DNA of 64,000 nucleotides from Adiantum capillus-veneris (GCA_014529385.2 CM043945.1:149283241-149347240), one strand, 5' to 3'. Counted from the stretch's first letter, positions 41,439 through 52,778 are shown. Numbers and translations are program-made. Notes: generated by a model from the letters alone, not told the origin.

Positions 41439-42164
41439 TGTTAGGAAATAAGATGTAGCTAAATAGATAATTGAGTAGATTACTTAATGGAGAGAGACAG
41501 ATTTATATACACGAGATTATAGAGTAGAGAGAGAGAGAGAGAGAGAGAGTACACACGATATACGTGGTTCACCCAATGTGGGCTACGTCCACGGGAAAGC
41601 AGCCACTCAATGGCTTTAGTACTTCAAAACAAGAAGTAGTTTACAAAGGGATTATACCCTTAATGGAGCTCTCGCCTTGCTTCACTCTCACCACCTCACA
41701 CTCACCTTGTTGCATCAACTTCACACAATGAAATGTGTGTAGAAATGGCCTCCTTTTATAGGCCAAAAGGGCTGCCCTCTCTTATGAGAGACAGCCATGT
41801 GTAGCCGCCCTTGTGCGAATAAGTCCAAATCGGACCCTCCAATCCGCCCATGTGTGGCCGCCCTTGAGAAGACAAGTCCGCTTTTGAATTTGGCCACCGG
41901 CCATTGACTTCCGACCACCGGCCATCGGCCATTGACTACCGGCCACCGGCCAACCGACCGGTTGTTTTCCGACCACTTTTCGGCCACCGTCCGGCCATAA
42001 TATTCCGGCGAAAAAGTTGCCCCTGATTCTTGTCCGTGAAAATTTTGGTTTCCGGTGAGTGATTTTCCTTCACGCACGATGGCTTCTCCTCATAATGGGG
42101 GCCTTACAAATGTGCGCTTTTACCACAGAAAATTACAAGGGTAAATCAGGCTCCATACTTAACA
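41439..42164 (-). repeat. Copia 3' LTR
   Basis: 726 bp, plus-strand ends TGTTAGG and CTTAACA. It contains a GA run, a TATA box (minus CTATAAAAGG, 41752-41761) and a CCGGCCATCGGCC-type repeat block (41,885-41,960). Very similar to the right LTR except for missing repeat units. Confidence 0.95.
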
Positions 42165-42177
42165 ATCTCCCACTTGG
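42165..42177 (-). promoter_or_regulatory. Copia polypurine tract
   Basis: Minus strand CAAGTGGGAGATT abutting the LTR start TGTTAAG, the usual copia form. Confidence 0.85.
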
Positions 42178-42224
42178 AGACTGATCTCCAAACCAAACCT
42201 GTGACTGCTTTCTATTCTGGCTTC

Positions 42225-42811
42225 TTATCCTTGAATGCCGATTGAAGATGAGCAAAAGCTCAACTTCTCCTTGTTGACCACCTTTGTAAAAATGTCTGCA
42301 GGATTTTCACTTGTATGCACCTTTCTTAGCTTTAGTTGTCCCTCTTCCAAAAGAGTGCGTATGAAGTGATATCTCACCTCAATGTGCTTTGTCCTTGAAT
42401 GAAAGGCTGAGTTCTTCGCAAGATGGATAGCGCTTTGGCTATCATGTACAAGACACAATTGTCTTGTTTGAATCCAAGCTCTTCTAAGAATCTGTGAAGC
42501 CACAGAATTTCTTTGCTTGCCTCCGTCATTGCTACATACTCTGCTTCCGTGGTAGAAAGTGAAACCACTTTCTGCAGCTTTGAAGCCCAGCTTACTGCTG
42601 TGCCTCCAACCGTGAACACATAGCGAGTAGTGCTCCTTCGAATATCTTTGTCACCTGCCATATCTGCATCAGCATACCCTTCTAGAAAAATATCAGTTCC
42701 TCCAAAATACAAAGAATTTGTTGTTGTCCCTTTTAGATACCTAAGTATCCACTTCACAGCTTGCCAATGCTCTTTACATGGGTTGTCCATGAACCTACTC
42801 ACAACTCCCAC
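42225..42811 (-). pseudogene. Copia RNase H
   Basis: Two overlapping frames. 42,374-42,811: YLKGTTTNSLYFGG, YADADMAGDKDIRRSTTRY (first Asp), VSLSTTEAEYVAMTEASKE (Glu). 42,225-42,503: VHDSQSAIHLAKN (Asp), HIEVRYHFIR and ENPADIFTK (end). A frameshift at about 42,430-42,490 splits the domain. It would degrade RNA in the RNA-DNA hybrid. Confidence 0.85.
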
Positions 42812-42835
42812 TGCATGTGCAATGTCTGGCCTTGT

Positions 42836-43897
42836 TTAGACCATAGCATACATTAGAGAACCTACCACTGCAGCATATGGAAATTTAGACATATAGGCTA
42901 TCTCCTCTTGCGTCTTTGGACACATATCCTTCGTTAGTTTAAAATGACCAGCCAAAGGTGTAGAAACTGGTTTTGCATTTTGCATTGCAAACCTTTCTAG
43001 TACCTTCTTGATGTAATCTTCTTGAGATAGCTTTATTGTCTTCTTCGTCCTGTCCCTTGATATTTTCATACCAAGTATCCTCTTTGCAGCACCTAAATCT
43101 TTCATTGAAAAAGATTTGGACAGCTCCTCTTTTAGGTCTTTGATGTCCTGCATGTTAGCACTTGCAATCAACATGTCATCAACATACAACATTAGGATGA
43201 TGAATTTCCCATCTCCCAAATTCTCCGTGTAGACGCAGTGATCCGAATTGCATCTAGTCAATCCATGATCCAACATCCATCGATCAAACTTCAAGTACCA
43301 TTGTCTTGATGCTTGCTTTAAACCATACAAGCTCTTCTTTAATCTGCAAACCATTTTCTCCTTACCTTTTACTTCATACCCCTTTGGTTGAAGCATGTAG
43401 ATTTCCTCCTCTAAGTCACCGTGAGGGAATGCCGTATTTACATCCATTTGCTCGAGATTTAGATCATGAGCAGCCACAAGGCTTAAGACAAGCCTAATTG
43501 AGTTCATTTTTACAACAGGAGAAAATATTTTATTGAAGTCAATACCTTTCTTTTGAGAAAAACCTTTTACCACAAGCCTAGACTTGTACCTTTTCTTCCC
43601 ACCTTCTTCTTCCTTTAGCTTGTACACCCATTTTTTTTGAAGTGCCCGCTTACCTTTAGGCAACGCAACCAACTCCCATGTTTGGTTGCGATGTAGTGAG
43701 TCCATCTCCACTTGCATGCTCTTCGTCCATTCTTCTTTGGATTCATGTTGCATAGCTTCTTCATATAATTCCGGCTCTCCAGAATCTGAGAGTAAGAGAT
43801 GGTTGAAGGAAGGAACAAACCTTTCTGGAGGTCTACTTGCTCTTGTAGATCTTCGGGGAATAGGTTGAGGCTCCTCATTTGGTTGACGTTGTTGCAC
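42836..43897 (-). pseudogene. Copia reverse transcriptase
   Basis: 353 residues: WELVALPKGKRALQKKWVYK, RLVVKGFSQKKGIDF, VVKMNSIRLVLSL, MDVNTAFPHGDLEEEIYM, KKSLYGLKQASRQWY, catalytic LYVDDMLIA and ILGMKISRD. YVDD is intact. The frame ends with a TAG after VVGSLMYAMV. Its first part is one unit of the 461-bp tandem duplication, which puts it out of frame with integrase. Confidence 0.9.
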
Positions 43898-44371
43898 ATT
43901 GTCACCGTTTGCTCGAGATTTAGATCATGAGCAGCCACAAGGCTTAAGACAAGCCTAATTGAGTTCATTTTTACAACAGGAGAAAATATTTCATTGAAGT
44001 CAATACCTTTCTTTTGAGAAAAACCTTTTACCACAAGCCTAGACTTGTACCTTTTCTTCCCACCTTCTTCTTCCTTTAGCTTGTACACCCATTTGTTTTG
44101 AAGTGCCCGCTTACCTTTAGGCAACGCAACCAACTCCCATGTTTGGTTGCGATGTAGTGAGTCCATCTCCACTTGCATGCTCTTCGTCCATTCTTCTTTG
44201 GATTCATGTTGCATAGCTTCTTCATATGATTCCGGCTCTCCAGAATCTGAGAGTAAGAGATGGTTGAAGGAAGGAACAAACCTTTCCAGAGGTCTACTTG
44301 CTCTTGTAGATCTTCGGGGAATAGGTTGAGGCTCCTCATTTGGTTGACGTTGTTACACATTGTCACCGTTT
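43450..44371. repeat. 461-bp tandem duplication inside copia pol
   Basis: Two head-to-tail units, 43450-43910 and 43911-44371, starting TGCTCGAGATTTAGATC, with few mismatches. The junction carries a short shared TTTGC. 461 is not a multiple of three, so the upstream copy is out of frame. It spans the integrase-RT linker and the RT start. Confidence 0.95.
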
Positions 44372-45528
44372 GCAGTCCTTGAGTCTTCACCGTCCTCAAG
44401 CTCCATGTACTCATCACCTGTTTCTTTTGTTTGTTTTCTTTCCAAGTAATCTTTGTACATATTTTGTTCGTTAAAAATTACATCCCTACTCCTTAAGATT
44501 TTACCATCTTCAGGATTCCATAGGCCAATGACGAAACACTTTTTGGACTTTGCATTTAACTTTGATCTTAGGCTTCTATCTATGTGCATGAAAGCCTCAC
44601 ACCCAAACACTTTGAGAAATGCATAATTCACCGGTTTACCTGTCCATGCCTCTTTTGGAACTCCCCCATCCAATGCCGTTGAGGGTGACCAATGTAGCCG
44701 CATGCTTCGTGCTCGTTCCATGATTGTCCTGTTCATCCTTTCCAAAATCCCATTTTGTTGAGGTGTCCTTGGGGTTGTCCTTTGCCTCCGAATGCCATTG
44801 CTAGCACAAAAGCTTTCAAAAGCTTGGCTGCAATATTCGCCTCCATTGTCAGATCTGAGGCATTTAACCTTGGTACCTGTTTCATTCTCCACAAAGGCTT
44901 TCCACCTTTGAAATATGGAAAATACATCGGATTTATTCTTCATGACATAAACCCATGTTTTTCTAGTCGCATCGTCTATGAATGTTACATAGTACAATGA
45001 GCCACCAAGTGATGGTGTACTTGCAGGACCCCAAACATCAGAATGAACCAACTCAAGTTTTTTATTTTTTCTTTCATTTCCTGATTTTTGAAATTTTACC
45101 CTCTTTTGTTTTCCATAAACACAATCTTCACAGAACTCTAAGTCCACTTCTTTCAAACCTGGTAGCAGCTTCTTTGTTTGAAGGATTTGCATTCCTTTGG
45201 CACTCATATGCCCAAGTCGGTAGTGCCACACCGCACTCTCAACTTCTGTAGCTGCTACACAAGCTGAAGGTTGCATGCTAACAGTACACAAGTAAAGTGT
45301 ACCGACTTTTTCACCCTTGGCAACCACCAAAGATCCCTTTGAGATCTTCCACCGTTTGTTTCCGAATGCAATGTTGTGACCTTCATCGTCCAATTGTCCT
45401 GTAGAGATCAAATTTTTGCGAAGAGAAGGAACATGCCTAACATCTTTAAGCTTCCATTCATTTCCGTTAGTAGTTTTGACAGAAACTGTACCTTTGCCGA
45501 CAATCTCACAAGCTTCATCATCTCCCAA
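44353..45528 (-). pseudogene. Copia protease end and integrase
   Basis: 391 residues in the gag frame. N-terminal GNEWKLKDVRHVPSLRKNLI (protease end), pre-integrase zinc domain WHYRLGHMSAKGM ... CEDCVYGKQ, then the core: HSDVWGPAS (Asp), LRSDNGGEY (Asp), PQQNGILERMNRT (Glu). After ERARSMRLH the expected ~20 residues before SPSTALDGGVP are absent, an in-frame deletion just behind the active site. The C-terminus has the usual VFGCEAFMHID and FVIGLWNPE. Confidence 0.85.
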
Positions 45529-45774
45529 GTATACATACCCAAAATTACCTTTGGTGTAGTCTTGGAAATGTTGCTTGTGTGGTGTCGCATGGAATGAAGC
45601 CCTGGAATCTACTATCTAGGAATTAGACACATTGTCTAATGAGAGAATTAGAGCATCTTGCTCTACTTTACCTGCCACATTGGCCTCCGATGTTGGCTTG
45701 TTGTCTTGAGACTCTGTCTCCTTCTTCTTCTTGGACCAACAATCCTTCTTGACGTGGCCCTTCTTGCCGCAGTT
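45529..45774 (-). pseudogene. Copia zinc knuckle and protease active-site region
   Basis: Same frame as gag and integrase. NCGKKGHVKKDC is a zinc knuckle whose upstream Cys is cut off by the TAG at 45775. Further on VSNS, TAG, IVDSRASFHATP: a stop where Trp is usual and Arg replacing the active-site Gly of Asp-Ser-Gly-Ala. Both changes can be G to A transitions on the coding strand. Confidence 0.8.
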
Positions 45775-46479
45775 CTAACATTCAAGAACTAACTTTGTGC
45801 GTGACTTGCTCCGCCTTGAGCGATCACGACCCTTTTGGTTTTTGAACCTCTCCTTAAGCCTTCCTGTTGTTTCCACTGATAGTACAGCACTTGATGATTC
45901 TCCTGTGCTTCTCCTTCGCATTTCCTCGCTTAGGAGAACACCCACAACATCATCAAACTTAAGAGTATTTGTGCCAGAGATAGAATTACTTACAGCCATC
46001 ACAAGGCTGTCCCAACTATCCAGTAGAGATGATAGTATAAGGAGAGCTCGCACTTCGTCATCGAAATTGATTTTCACTGATCGAAGTTGACTTATGTTTG
46101 TGTTAAAGTCATTTAGGTGTTCTGCAACTGAACCATTCTCTGCCATCTTTAGATTGAACAAGCGCTTCATAAGAAATACCTTATTGGATGCCGATGGTTT
46201 CTCGTAGAAGTCGTCAAGTGACTTCATCAAGTCCTCCGTGGTCTTCATCTCCGAAACATTGAAGGCCACCGTTGACGCCAAGCTTAACCGGATTGTTCCC
46301 AGTGCTTTTCGATCAAGGACAATCCATGCTTCATCTGCCATTGTTGCGGGCTTCTTCGCAAGACCGCCTAGTGGCAAATAGAGGTCCTTCTGGTAGAGAT
46401 AGTCTTCAATCTGCATCTTCCAATGTTGGTAGTTTTTGCCGTTGAACTTCTCAATCTTCAGCTTCCCTTCCTCCGCCAT
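45775..46479 (-). pseudogene. Copia gag
   Basis: ATG 46479 (MAEEGKLKIEKFNGKNYQHW) is a better start than the GTG nine bases upstream. 234 residues of the UBN2-type gag: KMQIEDYLYQKDLYL, VFLMKRLFNLKMAENGSV, HLNDFNTNISQLRSV, and a basic end (KERFKNQKGRDRSRRSKSRT). It ends at TAG 45775-45777 inside the zinc knuckle. Confidence 0.85.
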
Positions 46480-46539
46480 AACTCCCACTCAATTCAAGGA
46501 GTCCTTTCCTTGAGATAATTTAGCTACGAGCCAACCTTT

Positions 46540-46550
46540 CTCTGATACCA
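46540..46550 (-). promoter_or_regulatory. Copia primer binding site (initiator-Met tRNA)
   Basis: Minus strand TGGTATCAGAG, two bases from the LTR end. Standard copia primer site complementary to initiator-Met tRNA. Confidence 0.95.
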
Positions 46551-46552
46551 GT

Positions 46553-47320
46553 TGTTAGGAAATAAGACGTAGCTAAATAGATAATTGAGTAGATTACTTA
46601 ATGGAGAGAGACAGATTTATATACATGAGATTATAGAGTAGAGAGAGAGAGAGAGAGAGTACACACGATATACGTGGTTCACCCAATGTGGGCTACGTCC
46701 ACGGGAAAGCAGCCACTCAATGGCTTTAGTACTTCAAAACAAGAAGTAGTTTACAAAGGGATTATACCCTTAATGGAGCTCCCGCCTTGCTTCACTCTCA
46801 CCACCTCACACTCACCTTGTTGCATCAACTTCACACAATGAAATGTGTGTAGAAATGGCCTCCTTTTATAGGCCAAAAGGGCTGCCCTCTCTTATGAGAG
46901 ACAGCCATGTGTAGCCGCCCTTGTGCGAATAAGTCCAAATCGGACCCTCCAATCCGCCCATGTGTGGCCGCCCTTGAGAAGACAAGTCCGCTTTTGAATT
47001 TGGCCACCGGCCATTGACTTCCGACCACCGGCCATCGGCCATTGACTACCGGCCACCGGCCATCGGCCACTGACTACCGGCAACCGGCCAACCGACCGGT
47101 TGTTTTCCGACCACTTTCCGGCTGCCGTCCGGCCATAATATTCCGGCGAAAAAGAATATTCCGGCGAAAAAGTTGCCCCTGATTCTTGTCCATGAAAATT
47201 TTGGTTTCCGGTGAGTGATTTTCCTTCACGCATGATGGCTTCTCCTCATAATGGGGGCCTTACAAATGTGCGCTTTTACCACAGAAAATTACAAGGGTAA
47301 ATCAGGCTCCATACTTAACA
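46553..47320 (-). repeat. Copia 5' LTR
   Basis: 768 bp, ends TGTTAGG/CTTAACA. TATA box at 46862-46871 (minus CTATAAAAGG). It is 42 bp longer than the 3' LTR, through an extra CGGCCACTGACTACCGG-type unit near 47,065 and a duplicated AATATTCCGGCGAAAAAG near 47,150. Confidence 0.95.
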
Positions 47321-47325
47321 CAGGT

Positions 47326-47741
47326 GGGGTATTGGGGCATCATTGCTCAGCATTTAGATGCATTCTGAGTCGAAAATGACTATGTCAAAAATCCACTGCT
47401 GTTGATAATCGTGATTTTTGCACTTGACCTAAAGTGAGGTATGAGACCATAAGCATGTGTGCTTAGGTCTTATATACATGTCATAGAAGTTTCATTATGT
47501 TTGGATGCCATTTAATACTGTACGGATGTGATTTGTTTGTCACGATGAGCGATTGGCTTTTGGTGATTTCAGTCACTTGAGTGTAGCTTGAGTTAGATGC
47601 AAGTTGTTTGTTGTTTTCCAAGAGATTGACAACCTCTTGTAGCCTCTATGCAGTAGTCAAGTCAGCTTCATCCCATGGATTGACAATTATATTCGTGATT
47701 CTCGCTATGTCTACAATAAGATAGGAGTGAGGTTAGACACC
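47326..47741. other. Continuation of the copia target, non-coding
   Basis: Leader-like AT-rich DNA continuing from 41,433; a stretch GTTGATAATCGTGATTTTTGC loosely matches 37,590-37,630. No gene. Confidence 0.3.
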
Positions 47742-48110
47742 CGTCCCATGGCCAATGCACTGGCCAGGGACGCCTGGCCGCCCATGGCCAACACGTTGGC
47801 AGCCCGCACAAACAGGACCCCCCGCCCCCCCCCCCCCCTAAAAGACCATCGGCAAACAGCGCCCCCCCTTACCGGGCCCCGCACACAGGCCCCCGCCCCC
47901 GGTAGTGCCGCGCCCGCACACACGCCCTCAGTAGTGCTAGCGCACACGTCCCTCCCCTTATTCGCCGCCCGCATGGGGGGGGGGGGTACTGTCGATCGCA
48001 CGTCCCCGTTCCTCGGTAGCCCCCCGTCCACGTGCCCCTGCCTCCCTACCCCTTTGACTTACAGCTTCTTGCCCCCCTCCCGTTAGCACACCCGACCGCT
48101 CACACATCCC
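47742..48110. other. GC-rich island with poly-C and poly-G runs
   Basis: About 370 bp of very C/G-rich DNA in an AT-rich window, with a ~15-base C run (from ~47,825), a 12-base G run (~47,976) and repeated GGCCAATGCACTGGCC/TGGCCGCCCATGGCC motifs. Open frames on both strands are Pro/Ala-rich, as expected of composition. It is followed at once by an AT-rich stretch (48,120-48,350) with no gene. It could be the edge of the transposase element to the right; no terminal inverted repeat was established. Confidence 0.5.
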
Positions 48111-48494
48111 CCTTACACACAAACATTGAAAAGAAAAATTTTAAATAATTATTTGGATGAAACTTTTGCTTTTATCCATTGTACTAGACTAATTTTCACA
48201 TGCTCACACTGTTACACAATCACACACAAATATTTTTCTATTAAATATTTTGTATATTTTTTACATAAATTTATTAAAATAATAAAATATTATTTTAATT
48301 TATAACGGCTATATTATTAGACGTGAGTATATAAACAATTTGTTAGTTTATATAATGTGATCTTGTGCTTAATTATTTGTTTAGCATATTATTATGGCTT
48401 GCTCTTTATTTTTCTTGGTAAAGAGCTTTCTTATCCTTTTTACAATGGTAGATTTATAATATCTAAATCATTTCTTTTAGAATTAATTTCTCCA

Positions 48495-51400
48495 ATGCAA
48501 TTTCCAATTTTCGATGCAGTCATCGAAGTTCGTGATATTGAAATGAATTTGCCTCTTGAAAGGACGCTCAACAATTTGGGTGAATTCATCTATGTACTGG
48601 ATGAACAGCTTTCATGTAAATACAAAGTCAACGTATCCCATCAAACACAATATGCAAGCTCACCTAGCACAACTCCCATTGCCATTGTGGATAGTTCGTC
48701 AGGTGCAATTCGCTCAAAAGGAGTACAAGACAAAAACTCCTACAGGCCGAAAAGAAGGGCACATTGACAAAGCTTTTAATGCAAATACAACAAGTGGAAC
48801 AAGTTACAGAGATTCCAAGGTCTTACAATGGTGATCTTGTTTTAAAATTTCCACCTACCATGGGAAAGTTGCACCATATGGATGCAATGGAGCATAAGTA
48901 TGATCCTCATTTGTGGTCGAAGCCACAAACGTCCAATATAGTTTTTCCAAGTGTAGTGCGTCTTAGTCGTTGCATAAGATCTCTCAAGTGCATGAATGAA
49001 CAATGTGTCCGCTTGGTTAATTATCATATTCCCAACACAAGTCATTTCAACGGGTACATACAAAAGGCAACTGCACCCGAATAATATTGTAAGATTGGAG
49101 ATAAGAGCCTTACATGCCAGTTTTGTAAGGCAATTGCTTTCTGTATTGCAACATGTGATTGTGTAGTATACTATGTCATGCCATCCGATGAGACTGCCAC
49201 TAGAGTCATGATTCATGTGGCACACATTGACACGATATGCACAGCGGCACATCCAAAACACTAATGGACAACACCAAGGTGATGGTGCAAAGGATTTTGA
49301 TTGTTGACCCACACATAGGAGCCAGGAAGGTTCAAATGTGTTTGGGAAAAGAAATTATAAGTACAACACTTCTTTGCAACAACACCAACAAAGGAATGTT
49401 AGGTGAGCAACAGCTATTTGCAATCACTGAGGAGTTGGGGCCATTGGTGCAAGATAATTGGTATGAACATTTCCTAGATTCTTATTTCGATGCAAAACTC
49501 TATGCTAAATTATTTTTTATCTAAACACTTTGAACATTGTTAGGTTTCAAAGGTCAGTATCTATTTTACGTAGAGGGGTTGACAAAGAATCTTTTGGCAT
49601 TGATGCACTCCTAAAGCTGAAGCGAGACTGCACATATGACTTTTTCCATGGAAGCCGGTTTCCTGGTCAAGGTATGGAGGGGGAGAAATATTATGTTTTC
49701 AAAATGTCCACAATTGGTCCAGCATCCGGTGTGGACCTGGTGAACCGAATGAGACAAGACTGGGATGGCGATCTTCGATGTGCATGGATCTAGTTTGATC
49801 ACACCAGACGTGTTAACGAATGGGTGACTATGGAATGTCATGTCTATGATCCAAGGTACATGGCGCACCTTAATAGCTTTGTGGGTTGCCTTTGACTCTC
49901 TCTAAAACAATTTGTTTGCAGCATGCAGGACCTTTTGACTATTGCAACTTGTGAAATGAAACAGGAATACATGGAAACGCAATGTTTGTTTTGGGAGTGC
50001 CTCAATGATGTAATGATATCATGTGGGTGTGACATAGCTAATTTCTTTGGCTTCATGGCGGATGAAGCTCAAGCAAATTGGAATGCAGTTTGAATTGTTT
50101 TCAATGGTGGTGACAAAACCAATACAATGAGCGGTCGAGAGCGTTCTTGTCTTTTCCATTGGAAGCAAAGCTTGAATCAACAGACAATGAAGTATGTGGT
50201 GCAAGCTTCTCAACACACACACACACACAAAGAAATGTGTGAGAAGTGGACGCAAGCACCAACAAAAGAGGCTGCAGCAGCAGAGGCTCGTCTGATACGC
50301 CAATCATGGTGTAACGGTCATTGCATATATCGTAACATTCCATACATGGATTCATGGCTTCGTTGGTGGGAAGTTTGTATGCACATTGGGGTGGCATTAT
50401 GACGTGCGTAGAAAGTAGCTCTGATGGACCAAATACTCCACACACAAACCTTGCGGAGAGCAAGCATGGCAGCTGGCTAGCAAGGGAGGGTTTTCGTAAA
50501 CGCGTTTCATTATATGATGCATGTACAACCGAACTTGCAAATTCCATCTTACAGAGCACAAAGGCCATTTCATACAGCCATGGAAAACACATTGGAAGGG
50601 TCCATCAATACAAAAGCTTGCGGAACACCATAAAAATCGTCCCAGCCAAGTGATAAGAGCAATGAATGAGGCTATTGAGGGCACTCCAATGTATAAACAA
50701 CCAACTCCATTTACAGGAGATGAGGAGACATCAAGGCAACAACGCAAGCCAACTGAGGTTATCAACATGGAAGATGATGCATCGCATAGGCCTGAGTACA
50801 ACTCGATCACCAAAGATCGCAAGAAGTGTGGAAGACCACATAAGATCAACTTTGCAGAAGAAGGGAGATTACAAACCCCAACACAAAGTATAGGTTCTGG
50901 TGGGAAGTATGTAGTTGAGCGCAAGGTCAATGAGGCAATGTGGGCCATACGCCAAACTCCACAAGGTAGTAGAGTCACATGTAGCGGCACGCCAAGAGGA
51001 GGACGAAGGTGTGGATGCAGTATTGCAGGTTCTAGCCTTGGTATACCGGCCCCATCTTTTGCAGGATATCGAAAGCATCCAAATGGTGTGGTGTGTCAAT
51101 GGTTTTGGTTTTGTCCTAATCATGTCTTGCATTGCCATATAGTAGACCAGAACATTGAGCCGCAGCCTCAGCATCCACCACACACTTAGCCCATGCATGT
51201 GGGCACCAACCTATCAGAGGATGAGTTGAAAATATTGCATGAAGGGGGGTATCAAGTGGAGCTCAACAAAGAAGGAATATCTAATGTAACGCTAGTTGTT
51301 CCTGCACAAAATATGACCAACTCTCCTTTCAAGTCAAAAGATACATCCACTCATGAAGGCAGTGCAAGAGCCACAATGTGAGATGGGGTGCATGTACGGT

Positions 51401-51776
51401 ATCGGACTTCCATTTCCGAGGATGCTGCTTGTAAGATCTGTTTAGCACTAGCCCTAAGAGAGAAGGTCGTAGAAGAGATATGTGCAGCAGATGGTGTTAA
51501 TGAGGTCTTCAAAGTAGAGACCAAAGTAAAGATGGTCATGTCAAGATGTACAAAGTTTGTATTTGCAACTAGCCATTGTGCACATGTCCAGACTTCATGG
51601 AACGAGTGTCAAAGAAAAATCCATATCTTACATGTAAACGTTTGTATTTTATGTATCTGCGTGTGCTAGGGTTAAGCCAAAATGAGAACATGTTTATCCA
51701 TCAACCAATTCTGGCAGATACTGATATCTTCAGGGTACTAAGCCGAAGCCGGACCTATCTAGGCATGGATGCATAG
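48495..51776 (+). pseudogene. MULE-like transposase with SWIM zinc finger, decayed
   Basis: Pieces in three frames, all plus. N-terminal part from ATG 48495; a Cys-rich region at 48,950-49,230 (CMNEQC, LTCQFCKAIAFC); a helical part (LMDNTKVMVQRILIVDPHIG, 49,264). The DDE-type core has KRDCTYDFFHGSRFPG, YVFKMSTIGPASGVDLVNRM, first Asp in FDHTRRVNEWVTMECHVYDP, second Asp in GFMADEAQANWNAV, CLFHWKQSLNQQT, and Glu in TNLAESKHGSWLA (50,440-50,480). The C-terminal SWIM finger has CPDFMERVSKKNPYLTCKRL (51,585-51,650). A 66-bp GT-AG intron at 49856-49921 restores a continuous YDP-to-TIATCEM reading. Stops (e.g. TAG ~49,793, TGA ~50,092) and frameshifts inactivate it. Confidence 0.7.
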
Positions 51777-52010
51777 CATTTGTCGTTTCTCACTTTTTGT
51801 TTGTATGCTTCACAAAATGGACAATTGTACTAATTTCTAATTTTATCTTATGATGGCCACATTTTGGTACATTGATTTACAGTTTTTTTTAAATTTGGGA
51901 AATGGTTGTTTATTTGTCAAATTGTGAATAAAGTAATCTAATATTTGCACAATGGATATAAATTACCATTGCTTGAATCTATTTTTGTGCACACCTCTAT
52001 TACTTTTCAC

Positions 52011-52342
52011 AATGTCAGATGATCTTGAGAATAAAATCAAGTCTGTGTGGGATGCCATGGAAGCCATTCCCAATGGAGAGGCGTTGTATGGAGCCGACTG
52101 GTTTAGGGAGGCTCTAAAGGCAACGGTCAATGTTCTATCATTGCTGCACGGAACTCAATATGCGGACCTTACTCAGCTTGGTCGAGAAGGGACAATTTGC
52201 TTTCTCTTTCTGGAAGAAGATTGGGCTCATCACAGAGGAGGATGAGGAGGAAATGACGCAGCAGCTAGGGAACGTGGTGAATCTTCAATTGCCACTCGAA
52301 GGCAGCACATCTATTCCTAAAACCGGGCCTTCCAAAAGATGA
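52011..52342 (+). pseudogene. Small acidic ORF downstream of the transposase, one frameshift
   Basis: ATG 52011 starts MSDDLENKIKSVWDAMEAIP, LYGADWFREALKATVNVLSL; a shift near 52,185 leads to FAFSFWKKIGLITEEDEEEM and a TGA at ~52,342. About 110 residues in all. It lies 230 bp behind the transposase on the same strand and may be its second gene. A polyadenylation-like AATAAAATG follows at ~52,372. No family recognised. Confidence 0.4.
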
Positions 52343-52486
52343 ACGCTTCTTGCCTATGTAATGCAAGTGCAATAAAATGTAACTTTCTATTATTAATGGA
52401 TGTTATTGTTTTAAGTACCCTTGTCTTTGTTGTTTTTGAAACAATTTGTTTAGCTCGCATATCTTTGTCTATGTCTCAACCTCCCT

Positions 52487-52493
<7 letters not shown>

Positions 52494-52585
<92 letters not shown>

Positions 52586-52742
52586 TAGATATGAAAAAGG
52601 TGAAAGAGTCGACAAGGAGGAAGAGAGAATCTTTTTAGGAATCTGCTCACACACACACACACACACACACACAGATAGAGATATGAAAAAGGTGAAAGAG
52701 TCGACAAGGAGGAAGAGAGAATCTTTTTAGGACTCTGCTCAC
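52494..52742. repeat. (CT)n(CA)n microsatellite inside a ~90-bp tandem duplication
   Basis: About 40 bp CT and 48 bp CA (52,494-52,582), then two copies of a unit AGATAGATATGAAAAAGGTG...TCTGCTCAC with a second CA run (52,648-52,672) between them. Confidence 0.95.
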
Positions 52743-52778
52743 CTAATTCCTAAAAAGCGCTCACCAAAAATTGCTCGC

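Larger units (their letters stand above)
41439..47320 (-). mobile_element. Complete Tork-like Ty1/copia retrotransposon, 5.9 kb
   Basis: Two LTRs (41439-42164 and 46553-47320), near-perfect target duplication, initiator-Met primer site, polypurine tract, and gag, protease, integrase, RT, RNase H in copia order on the minus strand. The coding region is dead: stops in the zinc knuckle and before protease, a changed protease active site, an integrase deletion, a 461-bp tandem duplication, a stop after RT and a frameshift in RNase H. Confidence 0.95.

Noticed and set aside
47711-48086. Pro/Ala-rich frames on both strands of the GC island
   Set aside because: Open only because of base composition; no start context, motif or splice structure.
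49842-51198. Several minus-strand frames opposite the transposase
   Set aside because: The plus strand carries the ordered transposase motifs; the minus frames have none.
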